DNA from: Bryobacteraceae bacterium
GTDB lineage: Bacteria; Acidobacteriota; Terriglobia; Bryobacterales; Bryobacteraceae
Assembly (NCBI GenBank): GCA_030044325.1
Contig: JASHWA010000535.1
Coordinates: 1 to 26,834, forward strand
DNA length: 26,834 nucleotides
Reading direction: 5' to 3'
Below the pieces are notes generated by a model. The model was given only the letters and a program-made list of their open reading frames with translations. It searched no databases and was not told the DNA's origin. The position numbers and the translations under genes are program-made. The stretch's first letter is position 1; each line of letters starts with the position of its first letter. Below are positions 14,268-22,900 of the stretch, in pieces.

Positions 14268-15395
14268 TCAACGCGCGCGCACGGCCACCACGGTTACGTC
14301 GTCGAACTGCTGGCCCGGGCTGAAATGCTGCACATCCTGCATCACCCGATCGAGCAGCGCGTCCACGTCCCCGCCCGCCTGGTTTCCACCTGCCCGCGCC
14401 GCTTGCGCCGACGCGATCAGGCGCGCCTCGCCGAACTCCTCGCCCTGATCGAGGCCCGCTTCGAGCACCCCGTCGGAAAATACCAGCAGCACGTCGCCCG
14501 GCGCGAGCTTCACCGTTTTCTCCTCGCACTTGAGCGTCGCGAACACCCCGATCGGCAGCGCCGTCGCTTCCAGCCGTTCCACCGCGCCCGACGCCCGCAG
14601 AATCAGCGCCGCCGGATGCCCGCAGTTGATGTAATTCAACTCGCGCCCCTGCTCGCGGTATTCGGCGAAGAACATCGTCGCGAAATATTCCGCCGGCGTC
14701 GATTCGTGGAATAGCTTGTTCACCGAAACCAGCAGCCCCTTGGGATTGCGCAGTCCCAGCTCGAGCTGGCTGCGGAACGAAGCCTGCAGACTCGCGGTGA
14801 GCAGCGCGCCCGCGACCCCTTTTCCCGAAACGTCGGCCAGCAGAACCCCCAGCCGCCCCGGGCCGAGATCCAGAAAATCGTAGTAATCGCCGCCGATTTC
14901 ACGCGCCGGAAGACAGCGCCCGCCGAACGCGATCGTCTGGAGCGTCTGCGCGTGCTGCGGAAGCAGGCGCTGCTGCACGTGCCGCGCGATCTCCAGCTCG
15001 CTTTTCGCTTTCTTGCGCTGCTCGGAGCGGTCGGCGAGTTTTTCGATGGTCGCCAGCAGGCGCACGTTGTCCCACGGCTTCTGAATGAAATCCACCGCCC
15101 CGCGCCGCATCGCTTCCACCGCCAGATCCACGCTCGACCATGCCGTCATCACCACCACCGGCACCGATTCGTCCCGCTGGAGCAGCTTGTCGAGCAGATC
15201 CAGCCCCTCGTCCCCCGACGTCGTGTCGCGCGAATAGTTCATGTCCATCAGGACCAGATCGAAGCCGTCGCGCTCGGCCGCGGCCATCGCCGCTCGCGGC
15301 GAATCGACCGTTTCGGTCTGATGCCCCGCGCCTTTGAGCAGCAGGCGGATCGCCTCCAGCACGTCGATCTGATCGTCGCAGACGAGCACCCGCAC
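14268..15395 (-). CDS. Response regulator with PP2C/SpoIIE (RsbU-like) phosphatase output
   Basis: A 375-residue signalling protein. Residues 1-120 are a receiver domain: acidic D7 and D8, phosphoacceptor D51 (LVLMDMNY), T84 (VVVMTAW) and K106 (DFIQKPW). A coiled-coil linker (about 120-148, ending ARHVQQRLLPQ) leads to a PPM-type serine phosphatase domain. Its metal ligands appear in EIGGDYYDF (D170), LLADVSGKG (D188), FSDGVLEAG and FDDVTVVAV. Proteins of this kind dephosphorylate anti-anti-sigma factors in partner-switching pathways. No histidine kinase, anti-sigma or STAS gene is in the window, so it is an orphan here. The start is GTG 15395; a GTG six bases further in has GGAG at better spacing, but would remove part of the first strand. 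Confidence 0.9.
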   Translation of the reverse strand: MRVLVCDDQIDVLEAIRLLLKGAGHQTETVDSPRAAMAAAERDGFDLVLMDMNYSRDTTSGDEGLDLLDKLLQRDESVPVVVMTAWSSVDLAVEAMRRGAVDFIQKPWDNVRLLATIEKLADRSEQRKKAKSELEIARHVQQRLLPQHAQTLQTIAFGGRCLPAREIGGDYYDFLDLGPGRLGVLLADVSGKGVAGALLTASLQASFRSQLELGLRNPKGLLVSVNKLFHESTPAEYFATMFFAEYREQGRELNYINCGHPAALILRASGAVERLEATALPIGVFATLKCEEKTVKLAPGDVLLVFSDGVLEAGLDQGEEFGEARLIASAQAARAGGNQAGGDVDALLDRVMQDVQHFSPGQQFDDVTVVAVRAR

Positions 15396-15478
15396 TCCAT
15401 CAATCGTCGCGTTAGAGCAGGGTGAAGGTCAAGACGCGCCGCGCGCGCATCAACCCGGCTTCACCGCTCGGCTCAACG

Positions 15479-15486
15479 ATTATACT
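15479..15486. promoter_or_regulatory. Overlapping divergent -10 boxes
   Basis: ATTATACT reads TATACT on the plus strand (15481-15486, for the membrane protein) and a perfect TATAAT on the minus strand (15479-15484, for the phosphatase regulator). Only one promoter can be occupied at a time. Convincing -35 hexamers are lacking: CTTCAC at 15459-15464 is the best on plus. Confidence 0.4.
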
Positions 15487-15498
15487 GTCTGTTTTCCC

Positions 15499-16848
15499 AT
15501 GCAACGCCGCGAGCTCGCAGCTCTCTCCATCGCAACCCTCGTGCTCGCCTGGCTTCTCTTTCTCCCCGGATTCATCGGCATGGCCAACAACGGCGATTTC
15601 GGAAAGATCGCCGGACGCTTGTGCATCGCAGGCGAGGATAACGGCGCCGATAATTTCCTGTATTTCCGCTCCGATTACATCCGCAATCCCCAGCAATGTT
15701 ACGAAGCCAATCTGCCTTCTTCCGAGCATGCCCTCGCCTCCATCGCATCGCAAATCGAGCTGCGCGTTTCCGACCCGTCGCGCTTCGATATCCGCTGGCT
15801 GGCGGCGGTGCACGCGATTCTATGGCTCCTCGCCTACGCGCTGCTGTTGGTTTCGATCCGGCCGCTCGACGGCTTTCGATGGTGGATCGCGGCGCTGGCG
15901 GCGCTGCTCATTTTTTTCGATGTCTCCAATGTCGCGTATCTGAACTCGTTTTATACCGACGTGGCCGCGCTCATCGGCGCCTTCGGAATGATCGCGATTC
16001 TACCGGCGCTCCAGGCTCGCGCAAAATGGGCGCCGGGTTTTGCCGCCTTCGCGCTTTTGTTCATCACTTCCAAACCGCAGCACGCATTTCTGTTCGCGAT
16101 CCCGGCCGCGCTGCTCACCCTGGTCGCGTGGCGCGCCAGACGATTCACCCCGGTCCTGCTCGCCTGCGTGATCGCCGCCGCCGCGCTCTGGACCATCCGC
16201 GCCAACCCCGATCTGCTGGCCGTCACGCCGCGTTTCAACCTGATTTTTTCGAAGATCCGCCCATCTGTTCAAGACGCCGCCCCTCTGGGATTGACGCCGG
16301 CGGATCTCGGATACATCGGAATCAATGCCTTCGATGCGTCCAGTCCCACACGCGATATCCCCTGGGCGCGCGATTTCGTCCGCCGCACTTCGAATGTCGC
16401 GTTGATGCGCTACTACCTGCGCCATCCCGGCGCCGTGCTGCGCTTTTTCAGCGACGATCTCCAGCACGAAGCGCCCGAGATGCGCCCCTCGAATGTGTCC
16501 AACTTCCGCCGCGAGGACGGTCATCCTCCCGGCGCGCGAACCGGCCGCATGGCCCTGTGGAGCGATCTGCGCGCGCGCCTGTTCGCGCTATGGCCCGCGC
16601 ATATCGTGGTCTGGTACGCCTTCGCGCTGGCGCTGGGCGCGTGGAAACGAAGCTGGCTGATTCTTTTCGCGCTCGCGATGGGCGCGGGCGAATTCGCGCT
16701 CGCCTCACTCGGCGACGCGCTTGAAACACATCGTCACCTGCTGCTGTTTCACCTGTTCACCGACGCGACCGGATTCGGCGCGCTGATGATCGCTTTGGCC
16801 GCCGCGCGGCCCGTGCGCACGCAATCCGGCAAGCCGATTCCGTCGTAA
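15499..16848 (+). CDS. Polytopic membrane protein, GT-C glycosyltransferase-like
   Basis: A 449-residue inner membrane protein. Hydrophobic segments lie near residues 6-27, 102-120, 128-141, 155-171, 178-191, 196-211 and 217-232, with more in the last 80 residues. After the first segment is GMANNGDFGKIAGRL: an Asp in the first large external loop, as in GT-C glycosyltransferases and WsfD-type membrane proteins. AYLNSFYTDVAALI near 147-160 resembles a second conserved loop of that group. A long extracytoplasmic stretch (about 235-345) follows. A role in transferring sugars to surface glycans is possible but not proven. The ATG has no Shine-Dalgarno and lies 12 bases after a TATACT hexamer. The last 100 bp overlap hemY tail to tail. 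Confidence 0.6.
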   Translation: MQRRELAALSIATLVLAWLLFLPGFIGMANNGDFGKIAGRLCIAGEDNGADNFLYFRSDYIRNPQQCYEANLPSSEHALASIASQIELRVSDPSRFDIRWLAAVHAILWLLAYALLLVSIRPLDGFRWWIAALAALLIFFDVSNVAYLNSFYTDVAALIGAFGMIAILPALQARAKWAPGFAAFALLFITSKPQHAFLFAIPAALLTLVAWRARRFTPVLLACVIAAAALWTIRANPDLLAVTPRFNLIFSKIRPSVQDAAPLGLTPADLGYIGINAFDASSPTRDIPWARDFVRRTSNVALMRYYLRHPGAVLRFFSDDLQHEAPEMRPSNVSNFRREDGHPPGARTGRMALWSDLRARLFALWPAHIVVWYAFALALGAWKRSWLILFALAMGAGEFALASLGDALETHRHLLLFHLFTDATGFGALMIALAAARPVRTQSGKPIPS

Positions 16849-18149
16849 CCGTTTCCCGCCAGGTACAAGCCCGGAATCGCCATGGCCCGCGCCTTGATCT
16901 CCGCAATCCGCTTGCTGTGGCCGACCGTGTATTGCGCCATCGAACGCGGCCAGCGCGAAATGAAGTGCGTCATCGGCTCCGTCCTCAGATGCAGGATCGA
17001 GCGCAGTTCCTCGCGCGCGATCGCGACGACCCTTTCGTCGGGCTCGCTCAGAATCGCTTCGTCCGTTGCGCCGCCCATGAACACCCGCACGATAATCCGG
17101 TTTTCCGGCGCGCGGAACGGGAATTTGGTGCCGACGAAGGTCGCCGCCGCCACGCGCTTCCGCTCGCGCTTGGGCACCAGGAACCCGAAGCCGGCGCGCA
17201 TTCCGTCGAATTTCGCGGCGTCGTAAATGAGCGACAGCGTCAAGGACGAACTGTACGGGATTTCGTTCAAACGCGCGGCCAGATCCGGCTCAACATTGCC
17301 GGCGAGCTCAGCCGCGCACCAGGACGGACACGCGAGAATCACGCTGTCCGCCTCCAGCCAGCTCCCGCCCGCGCGAATGCGAAATCCACTGTTCGTTTCA
17401 ATTCTCTCCACGCGTTTGTGCTCCACGCGCAGAGCCTTAGAGAGCCGCTCGATCAAAACACCCAGTCCCGGCTTGAGCGACCGGAACAGCGACCCTCCGC
17501 CGGGAGGACGTTTGGCCTTCATCACCGCGCGCCCCAGGCTCCCGTACTTGGTTTCCATATCGACAAAGCGTGGCAGCACGCTTGCCACGCTCAACTGCCC
17601 CGGATCGCCGCCGTAGACGCCCGAAAGCAGCGGCTCGGCAAGATAATCGAGCGTCTCGCGTCCAAAATGATCGACCACGAAATCGGCCACGCTGCGATCC
17701 GGAGCCGGTCCGGCCGGCGCGCGGCGCAGCAGCTCGAATCCCATGCGGATTTTGGTCGCCCAGCTCAGCAGCGGCGACTTCACCATCGGCATGATCTTCG
17801 ACGGAACGATCATCATCACGCCGTCCGGCAGCGCGACCAGTCGCCCGCGCTTCTGGATGTAAGTTGTCCGCTGGTGGTCGTTCGAGCCGATCAGCTCGCT
17901 TTCGAGGCCGATCTCCTTGATCAGCGCCAGCGCTTCCGGTTTCGCGCTGATGAAGCTGTCCGGGCCGCAATCGATGGTGCAGCCGTCCCAGCTCTTGGTC
18001 TCGATCACGCCGCCCAGGCGCGAATTCTGTTCAAAAACCGTGCATTCGACGCCCGCACGCGTCAGGTCGTACGCCGCCGACAGCCCGGCGATGCCGCCGC
18101 CGACGATCACCACCCGCTTAGAGTTTGAATTCTCTGACAATTTCGACAC
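16749..18149 (-). CDS. hemY: Protoporphyrinogen oxidase (HemY type)
   Basis: A 466-residue FAD enzyme that oxidises protoporphyrinogen IX (or coproporphyrinogen in some lineages) in late heme synthesis. Residues 13-25 (VVIVGGGIAGLSA) are the FAD Rossmann motif, followed by VFEQNSRLGGVIET. DCGPDSFISAKPEA and LAEPLLSGVYGGDPGQLSV are typical HemY signatures. The C-terminal GLYLAGNGYDGIGLPDCVRTGRAAA is the second FAD and substrate block, split here for quoting. The start is GTG inside the end of hemE, a 32-bp overlap that indicates coupled expression. The 3' end overlaps the convergent membrane-protein gene by 100 bp. No ferrochelatase gene follows in this window. Confidence 0.92.
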   Translation of the reverse strand: MSKLSENSNSKRVVIVGGGIAGLSAAYDLTRAGVECTVFEQNSRLGGVIETKSWDGCTIDCGPDSFISAKPEALALIKEIGLESELIGSNDHQRTTYIQKRGRLVALPDGVMMIVPSKIMPMVKSPLLSWATKIRMGFELLRRAPAGPAPDRSVADFVVDHFGRETLDYLAEPLLSGVYGGDPGQLSVASVLPRFVDMETKYGSLGRAVMKAKRPPGGGSLFRSLKPGLGVLIERLSKALRVEHKRVERIETNSGFRIRAGGSWLEADSVILACPSWCAAELAGNVEPDLAARLNEIPYSSSLTLSLIYDAAKFDGMRAGFGFLVPKRERKRVAAATFVGTKFPFRAPENRIIVRVFMGGATDEAILSEPDERVVAIAREELRSILHLRTEPMTHFISRWPRSMAQYTVGHSKRIAEIKARAMAIPGLYLAGNGYDGIGLPDCVRTGRAAAKAIISAPNPVASVNR

Positions 18150-19155
18150 ACGCTTTCACATGATCCACCGGTGTCTCCGGCAAGATTCCGTGGCCGAGAT
18201 TAAACACATGCCCGGGACGCGAGCCGGTGCGCTTCAACAGCTCGTGAACCCGCATTCTCAGCTCCGGCAATGGTGCGAAGAGCACGGCAGGGTCCAAATT
18301 CCCCTGCACCGCCGACCGATAGCTGATATCCATCCACGCCTGGTCGATATTCACCCGCCAGTCCACGCCCATAACGTCGCCGCCGGCCGCGTGCAGCTCT
18401 CGAAAAAAGCCCGCCGCGCCCGTTCCGAAGTGGATCACCGGGACCCCCGCTGCGCGAATTCGCTCAATTAGCGCGCGGGAGTATGGGGCAACATAGCGAA
18501 CGTAATCGTCCGGCCCTAGCGCGCCCACCCAGCTATCGAAAACCTGCACGATCCGCGCTCCGCTTGCCACCTGCAAAACGCCAAACGAACCCAACACGTC
18601 CACCAGCTTGCCCATCAACCTGCGCCACAGCGTTTCGTCGCGATACATCATCTGCTTGGTGCGGATATAATGGCGCGAGCTGCCGCCTTCCACCATGTAG
18701 CTCGCCATGGTGAACGGCGCGCCCACGAATCCGATCACCGGAACGCGCCCGGCCAGCGCCTTGACCACAAGCTGGATCGCTTCACCCACGTAGCCCAAAT
18801 CGTCCGTATTCGAGATCGAAAGCGAGTCGATATCGCTCGACGTTCGGACGGGATTATCGATGTGCGGGCCTTCCCCGGCGGTGAAGCGCAGCTTCAATCC
18901 CATCGGCTCGACCGGGAGCAAAAGATCGGCGAAAATGATCGCCGCGTCGACGTCCAGAACTTCCACTGGCTGCAAGGTCACCTGCGCCGCCAGGTCGGCC
19001 CGCTTGCAGATTTCTAAAATCGTGTGCTTGGCGCGGATGTCGCGGTACTGCTTCATGTAACGTCCGGCCTGGCGCATAAACCAGACCGGGCGAACGTCCG
19101 TCGGCCGGCGGCGGCAGGCGTCGAGAAAGCGGCTGTTCATGGGAGCCACTCGCAT
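18118..19155 (-). CDS. hemE: Uroporphyrinogen decarboxylase
   Basis: A 345-residue enzyme that converts uroporphyrinogen III to coproporphyrinogen III. The signature PVWFMRQAGRYMKQYR (R28 and R32 bind substrate carboxylates) is near the N-terminus. D77 in IIFADLLLPVE is the expected catalytic Asp. VIGFVGAPFTMASYMVEGG and VIHFGTGAAGF are further family blocks, and the C-terminal FNLGHGILPETPVDHV is the final conserved segment. The ATG at 19155 has AGGAG eight bases upstream. It is the first gene of the hemE-hemY pair. The 165 bp between it and rbfA (19156-19320) show AT-rich tracts around 19287-19320 but no promoter I can fix with confidence. Confidence 0.95.
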   Translation of the reverse strand: MRVAPMNSRFLDACRRRPTDVRPVWFMRQAGRYMKQYRDIRAKHTILEICKRADLAAQVTLQPVEVLDVDAAIIFADLLLPVEPMGLKLRFTAGEGPHIDNPVRTSSDIDSLSISNTDDLGYVGEAIQLVVKALAGRVPVIGFVGAPFTMASYMVEGGSSRHYIRTKQMMYRDETLWRRLMGKLVDVLGSFGVLQVASGARIVQVFDSWVGALGPDDYVRYVAPYSRALIERIRAAGVPVIHFGTGAAGFFRELHAAGGDVMGVDWRVNIDQAWMDISYRSAVQGNLDPAVLFAPLPELRMRVHELLKRTGSRPGHVFNLGHGILPETPVDHVKACVEIVREFKL

Positions 19156-19320
19156 TCGGGTCCACTCCTAAAAATGTCTTAACCAAACGGGGATCGCAGC
19201 CGTCTTCCGGCGAACTCAAGCGCGACGGGACGGGCGGAAGTGCGTCCCTTTCACAACGTTAGCACACTGGATCTGAGCCGGGCGATATTTTTTTCAAGAC
19301 CGTTGGGTTCGTTTTTTCAT

Positions 19321-19710
19321 TTAGGCGGACCGCGGCCGGCCCCGCTTGATGCGGCGAAGAATTTGCGGAACCTTCGCGTCCAATCCGGGCGGAAGCGCCG
19401 GTTCGAATTGCAGATCGGGCGTGCGAAAAAGCTGCAATCGCTCGGCTAACTGATGCCGTAGAAACTGCTTGGCGTGTTGCAGCGCTTCGAGCGTCGCGCT
19501 TTGTTCGGCTGCGGTTCCGGAGAGGATCAGGCTCACATGCGCGTGGCGAAAGTCGGGCGAAAGATGCACCTCCGTCACCGTGACCGGCCCGACCCGCGGG
19601 TCGGACAGTTCGTAGCCGATCAGTTCTTCGAGCTCTTCGCGAATGCTTTCCGAGACTCGCTCGGCGCGATGCGGGTCCAACTTCCAGGATAACGCGAGCC
19701 GCGCCGGCAA
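19321..19710 (-). CDS. rbfA: Ribosome-binding factor A
   Basis: A small KH-fold protein that matures the 30S subunit near the 5' end of 16S rRNA. Family blocks are HRAERVSESIREELEELI, DPRVGPVTVTEVHLSPDFRH and EALQHAKQFLRHQLAERLQL. The coordinates use a TTG at 19710 (129 aa). However, the first residues (MPARLAL) are encoded by the 43-nt dispersed repeat also found at 8556-8598, so a TTG at 19680 (119 aa, LDPHRAERV) is an equally good or better start and fits the family length. Neither has a clear Shine-Dalgarno at normal spacing. No ATG is available in frame before the TGA stop upstream. The usual neighbours infB, truB and nusA are absent. Confidence 0.85.
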   Translation of the reverse strand: MPARLALSWKLDPHRAERVSESIREELEELIGYELSDPRVGPVTVTEVHLSPDFRHAHVSLILSGTAAEQSATLEALQHAKQFLRHQLAERLQLFRTPDLQFEPALPPGLDAKVPQILRRIKRGRPRSA

Positions 19711-19736
19711 TGGCTCGGGTTTAGCCGGTTTCCATA
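19694..19736. repeat. 43-nt dispersed repeat overlapping the rbfA start
   Basis: Matches 8556-8598 at 40 of 43 positions (core GGGTTTAGCCGGTTTCCA). It covers the TTG at 19710 and the codons just after it. Confidence 0.85.
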
Positions 19737-19967
19737 CAGGTCACGGACCCATCCTCCAGCGTCACGCGATCGCTTAGCGAAAATTTCCCTTCTTCCATCT
19801 GGCGGAACGATCGGCTCGTCCGCACAAGGGCAACGATAACGATAAGGAGTTGAAACCAGAGCGCACCACGCGCTGCATAGCGGCATATTTTACACTAAGC
19901 CAAAGGCTTGACATAATAACGTTAATTCCGTCGCGAAGCTTATGCGCGGATCCTGAGGAGACTCGCT
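19711..19967. other. Intergenic region between rbfA and the TonB-dependent receptor
   Basis: This 257-bp divergent spacer contains the rest of the 43-nt repeat, the receptor promoter (19889-19917) and an 8-bp palindrome TAACGTTA just after it. On the minus strand a frame is open from 19894 to a TAA at 19721. It encodes a hydrophobic run (WFQLLIVIVALV) and then RTSRSFRQMEEGKFSLSDRV. Its only canonical starts, GTG 19825 and ATG 19798, lie after the hydrophobic part, so I do not call it as a gene. Confidence 0.5.
19889..19917 (+). promoter_or_regulatory. Sigma-70-like promoter of the TonB-dependent receptor
   Basis: TTTACA (19889-19894) and CATAAT (19912-19917) are 17 bp apart, each matching five of six consensus bases. 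Transcription would start near 19924, leaving a leader of about 44 bases with a good ribosome site. This is the best promoter in the window. Confidence 0.65.
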
Positions 19968-22900
19968 TTGCGTACTGCCGCGTCGCTTTTCGCTCTCACC
20001 TTCCTGCTCAGCAGCGTTTACGCTCAAGTCACCGGCTCCATTTCCGGAAAAGTGGAGGACGCAAGCGGCGCCACCGTCTCAGGCGTCACCATCACCGTCC
20101 GCAGCATCGAAACCGGCGCGGTGCGCAAGACCACCACCGACGACAACGGGGATTACACCGTGGTCGCGTTGCCGCTCGGAGCCCAGGAGGTTCGCGCCGA
20201 AAAGCAGGGATTCAAGCCCGCCGTCCGCAGCGGCATCGATCTCCAGGTGGGACAGCAGGCCGTCGTGAACTTCAACCTCCAGGTCGGCGAGTTCGTGCAG
20301 GAAGTCAGCGTCAATGAACAGACGCCGATCGTCAACACCACCACCCAGGCCGTCTCGGGCGTCGTCACCGAAAGCCAGGTGAAGGATCTCCCCTTGAACG
20401 GCCGCAGCTACGACAATCTCATCGCGCTCAATCCCGGCGCGATCAACTTCAGCGGCATGAAGAGCGCCAACACCAGCACCAGCGACGGCAATACCTTCAC
20501 CGTCGACGGCCGCCGCACCTCCGAAAATATTTTTCTGTGGAACGGAATCGAGTACACCGGATCGAGCCAGCTCGGCGTCAGCCCCGGCGGCGCGAGCGGC
20601 GAGCTTTTGGGCATCGACGCCGTCCGCGAGTTCAACGTTCTCACCGACACCTACGGCGCCGAATACGGCAAACGCGCCGGCGCGCAGGTGATCGTGGTCA
20701 CGCAGTCCGGATCGAACCGGCTGCACGGAACGATTTTCGAGTTTCTGCGCAACAGCTTTTTCGACGCGCGCAACTTTTTCGATCTCGCCACCGTCCCTCC
20801 CTTCCGCAGAAATCAGTTCGGCGGCGCGCTGGGAGGTCCGATCAGGAAAAATCGCGCGTTCGTGTTCGCCAATTACGAAGGCTTCCGCCAGGCCCTCGCA
20901 GTGAGTAACGTGAGCGTGGTCCCCGATAACCAGGCTCGCCAGGGATTGCTGCCGAATTCCTCCGGAGTCTACCAGCCCGTCTCCAATCTCAACCCGTCCA
21001 TACTTCAGTACATGGCGCTGTGGCCCGTCGCCAACGGGCCCGAACTGTACGCCAACGGCGTGCCCAGCGGCACCGCGCTGGCCTATAACAATCCGCGCCA
21101 GAGCATCCGCGAGGATTTCGGCACCGTCCGCAACGACTACAACCTGTCCTCGCGCGACACGCTCTCCGATTCCTACACCATCGATAACGGAACCAATCTC
21201 ACGCCCAACGCCGATCCGCTGTTCGCCTCGTATGAAACGCTGATCGATCAGGTCGCCGGCATTCAGGAAACTCACGTGGTCTCGCCGCGCATCCTGAATA
21301 CCTTCACCGCGGGATTCACTCGCGCGGACTTCAATTTTGAACCTTATCAATATCAGCAGTTCCCGCCCGCGCTCTCTTTCGTCACCGGCGCGCCCGTCGG
21401 CGGAATTGTGATCGGCGGCGGCGTGACCACCTCCAGCGGCTCGACCACCATCACTTCGGCCGGCTCCAACAACGCCGCCGAATCCTGGAATCGCCGCAAT
21501 CTGTTCACCGTGACCGACGGCGTGCAGATCACCGAGGGAATCCATCAGATCAGCGCAGGCGTCTGGTTCCAGCGCATGCAGGACAACGAGGACAGCGCCT
21601 CGCGCCAGCTCGGCCAGGCGACCTTCACCAGCTTCACCACCTTTCTTCAGGGCACCGCCAGCACCTTCCAGGTGATCCCCACCGCGAACGAGCTCGGATG
21701 GCGCAGCCTGTTCGGCGCCTGGTACGTGCAGGATGCCATCCGGCTGCGTCCCCACCTGACCGTTCAGCTCGGCCTGCGCGACGAGTTCACCACCGGATGG
21801 AACGAAGCCGACGGCCGCGCCGCCAACTTCATCACCTCGAACGGCGTGCTCCAAACTGCGCCGGTGGTCGGCTCGTCGATTTTTACGCAGAATAACGCCA
21901 AGCACCTGTGGTCGCCGCGCGTCGCGCTGGCGTGGGACCCGTTCGGCGACGGCAAGACCGCCATCCGCTCCGGGTTCGGAATTTATTATTCGCTGATCGA
22001 CGACCTTGCGTTCCTGGTGAATTCGCTTCCGCCCTATAACGCCGCGCTGACGTTTTCAGGCGCGCTGTCTTCTTTTCTGCCGATCGTTCCCAACTCGCCG
22101 GTCGCACCCGCCTGCGGCCCCGGTGTACCTACGCCCTGCACCACCTACGCTCCGCAAGGCGTCCAGCCGAACGCGTACACGCCCGCCGTCGCCGAATGGA
22201 ATTTCACCATCGAGCGCGAAATCACTCCGCGAACCTCGCTGCGCGTCGCCTACGTCGGATCGCACGGCTATCACGGGTTGCTGAGCGTCGATCCCAACTC
22301 CATTCCCGCCGAAATCTGCGCCAATGCTTCCGGCTGCAACTCGGGAGGCGTGACCACCGGCATTCTTCCGTGCGGCTCGGCGCCGGGTCCCTCGGTCGGA
22401 TGTGTTCCTGACGGCGCTCAGTATATCCCCACCGGCAAGCGCCCCAATCCTTATTTAAGCGCCGGATTTTTTTGGTACACCGAAGGCAACACCAGCTACA
22501 ACGCGCTCCAGACCGACGTGATTCATCGCTTGAGCCACGGCCTTCAGTTCCGCGGAAACTTCACCTGGTCGAAAGATCTCGACATGAACTCCGCGCTCAC
22601 CGGCGCGCAAGCCAACAACCAGGCCCAGATGATTCTCAATCGCAACGATCTGCCGCTCGATTGGGGACCCTCCGCGCTCAACATCGCCGCGCAGGGGAGC
22701 ATCTCGCTCAGCTACGATCTGCCGTGGTCGAAAAGCTCCAATCGCCTCTTGAGCGGCTGGCAGTTGAACGCCATCACCACCCTGCTGACCGGATTTCCGT
22801 TCACGCCGCAGGTGGGCGCGAACCGTTCCGGCGACGGCGACACGCGCAACCCCGACCGTCCCAACGTCAACACGGCCTTCACCGGCCCGGTGATCATCGG

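Noticed and set aside
14218..14529. N-terminal extension of the ArsR frame
   Set aside because: It is out of phase with and shadows the phosphatase gene, has Arg/Gly-rich noise composition, and the family starts at 14217.
19620..19886. 88-codon minus-strand frame starting at an ATG
   Set aside because: It overlaps rbfA in another phase and has no coherent domain or helix.
19908..19913. TTGACA as the -35 box of the receptor promoter
   Set aside because: No -10-like hexamer lies 16-18 bp downstream. TTTACA at 19889 with CATAAT at 19912 has exact 17-bp spacing and better matches.
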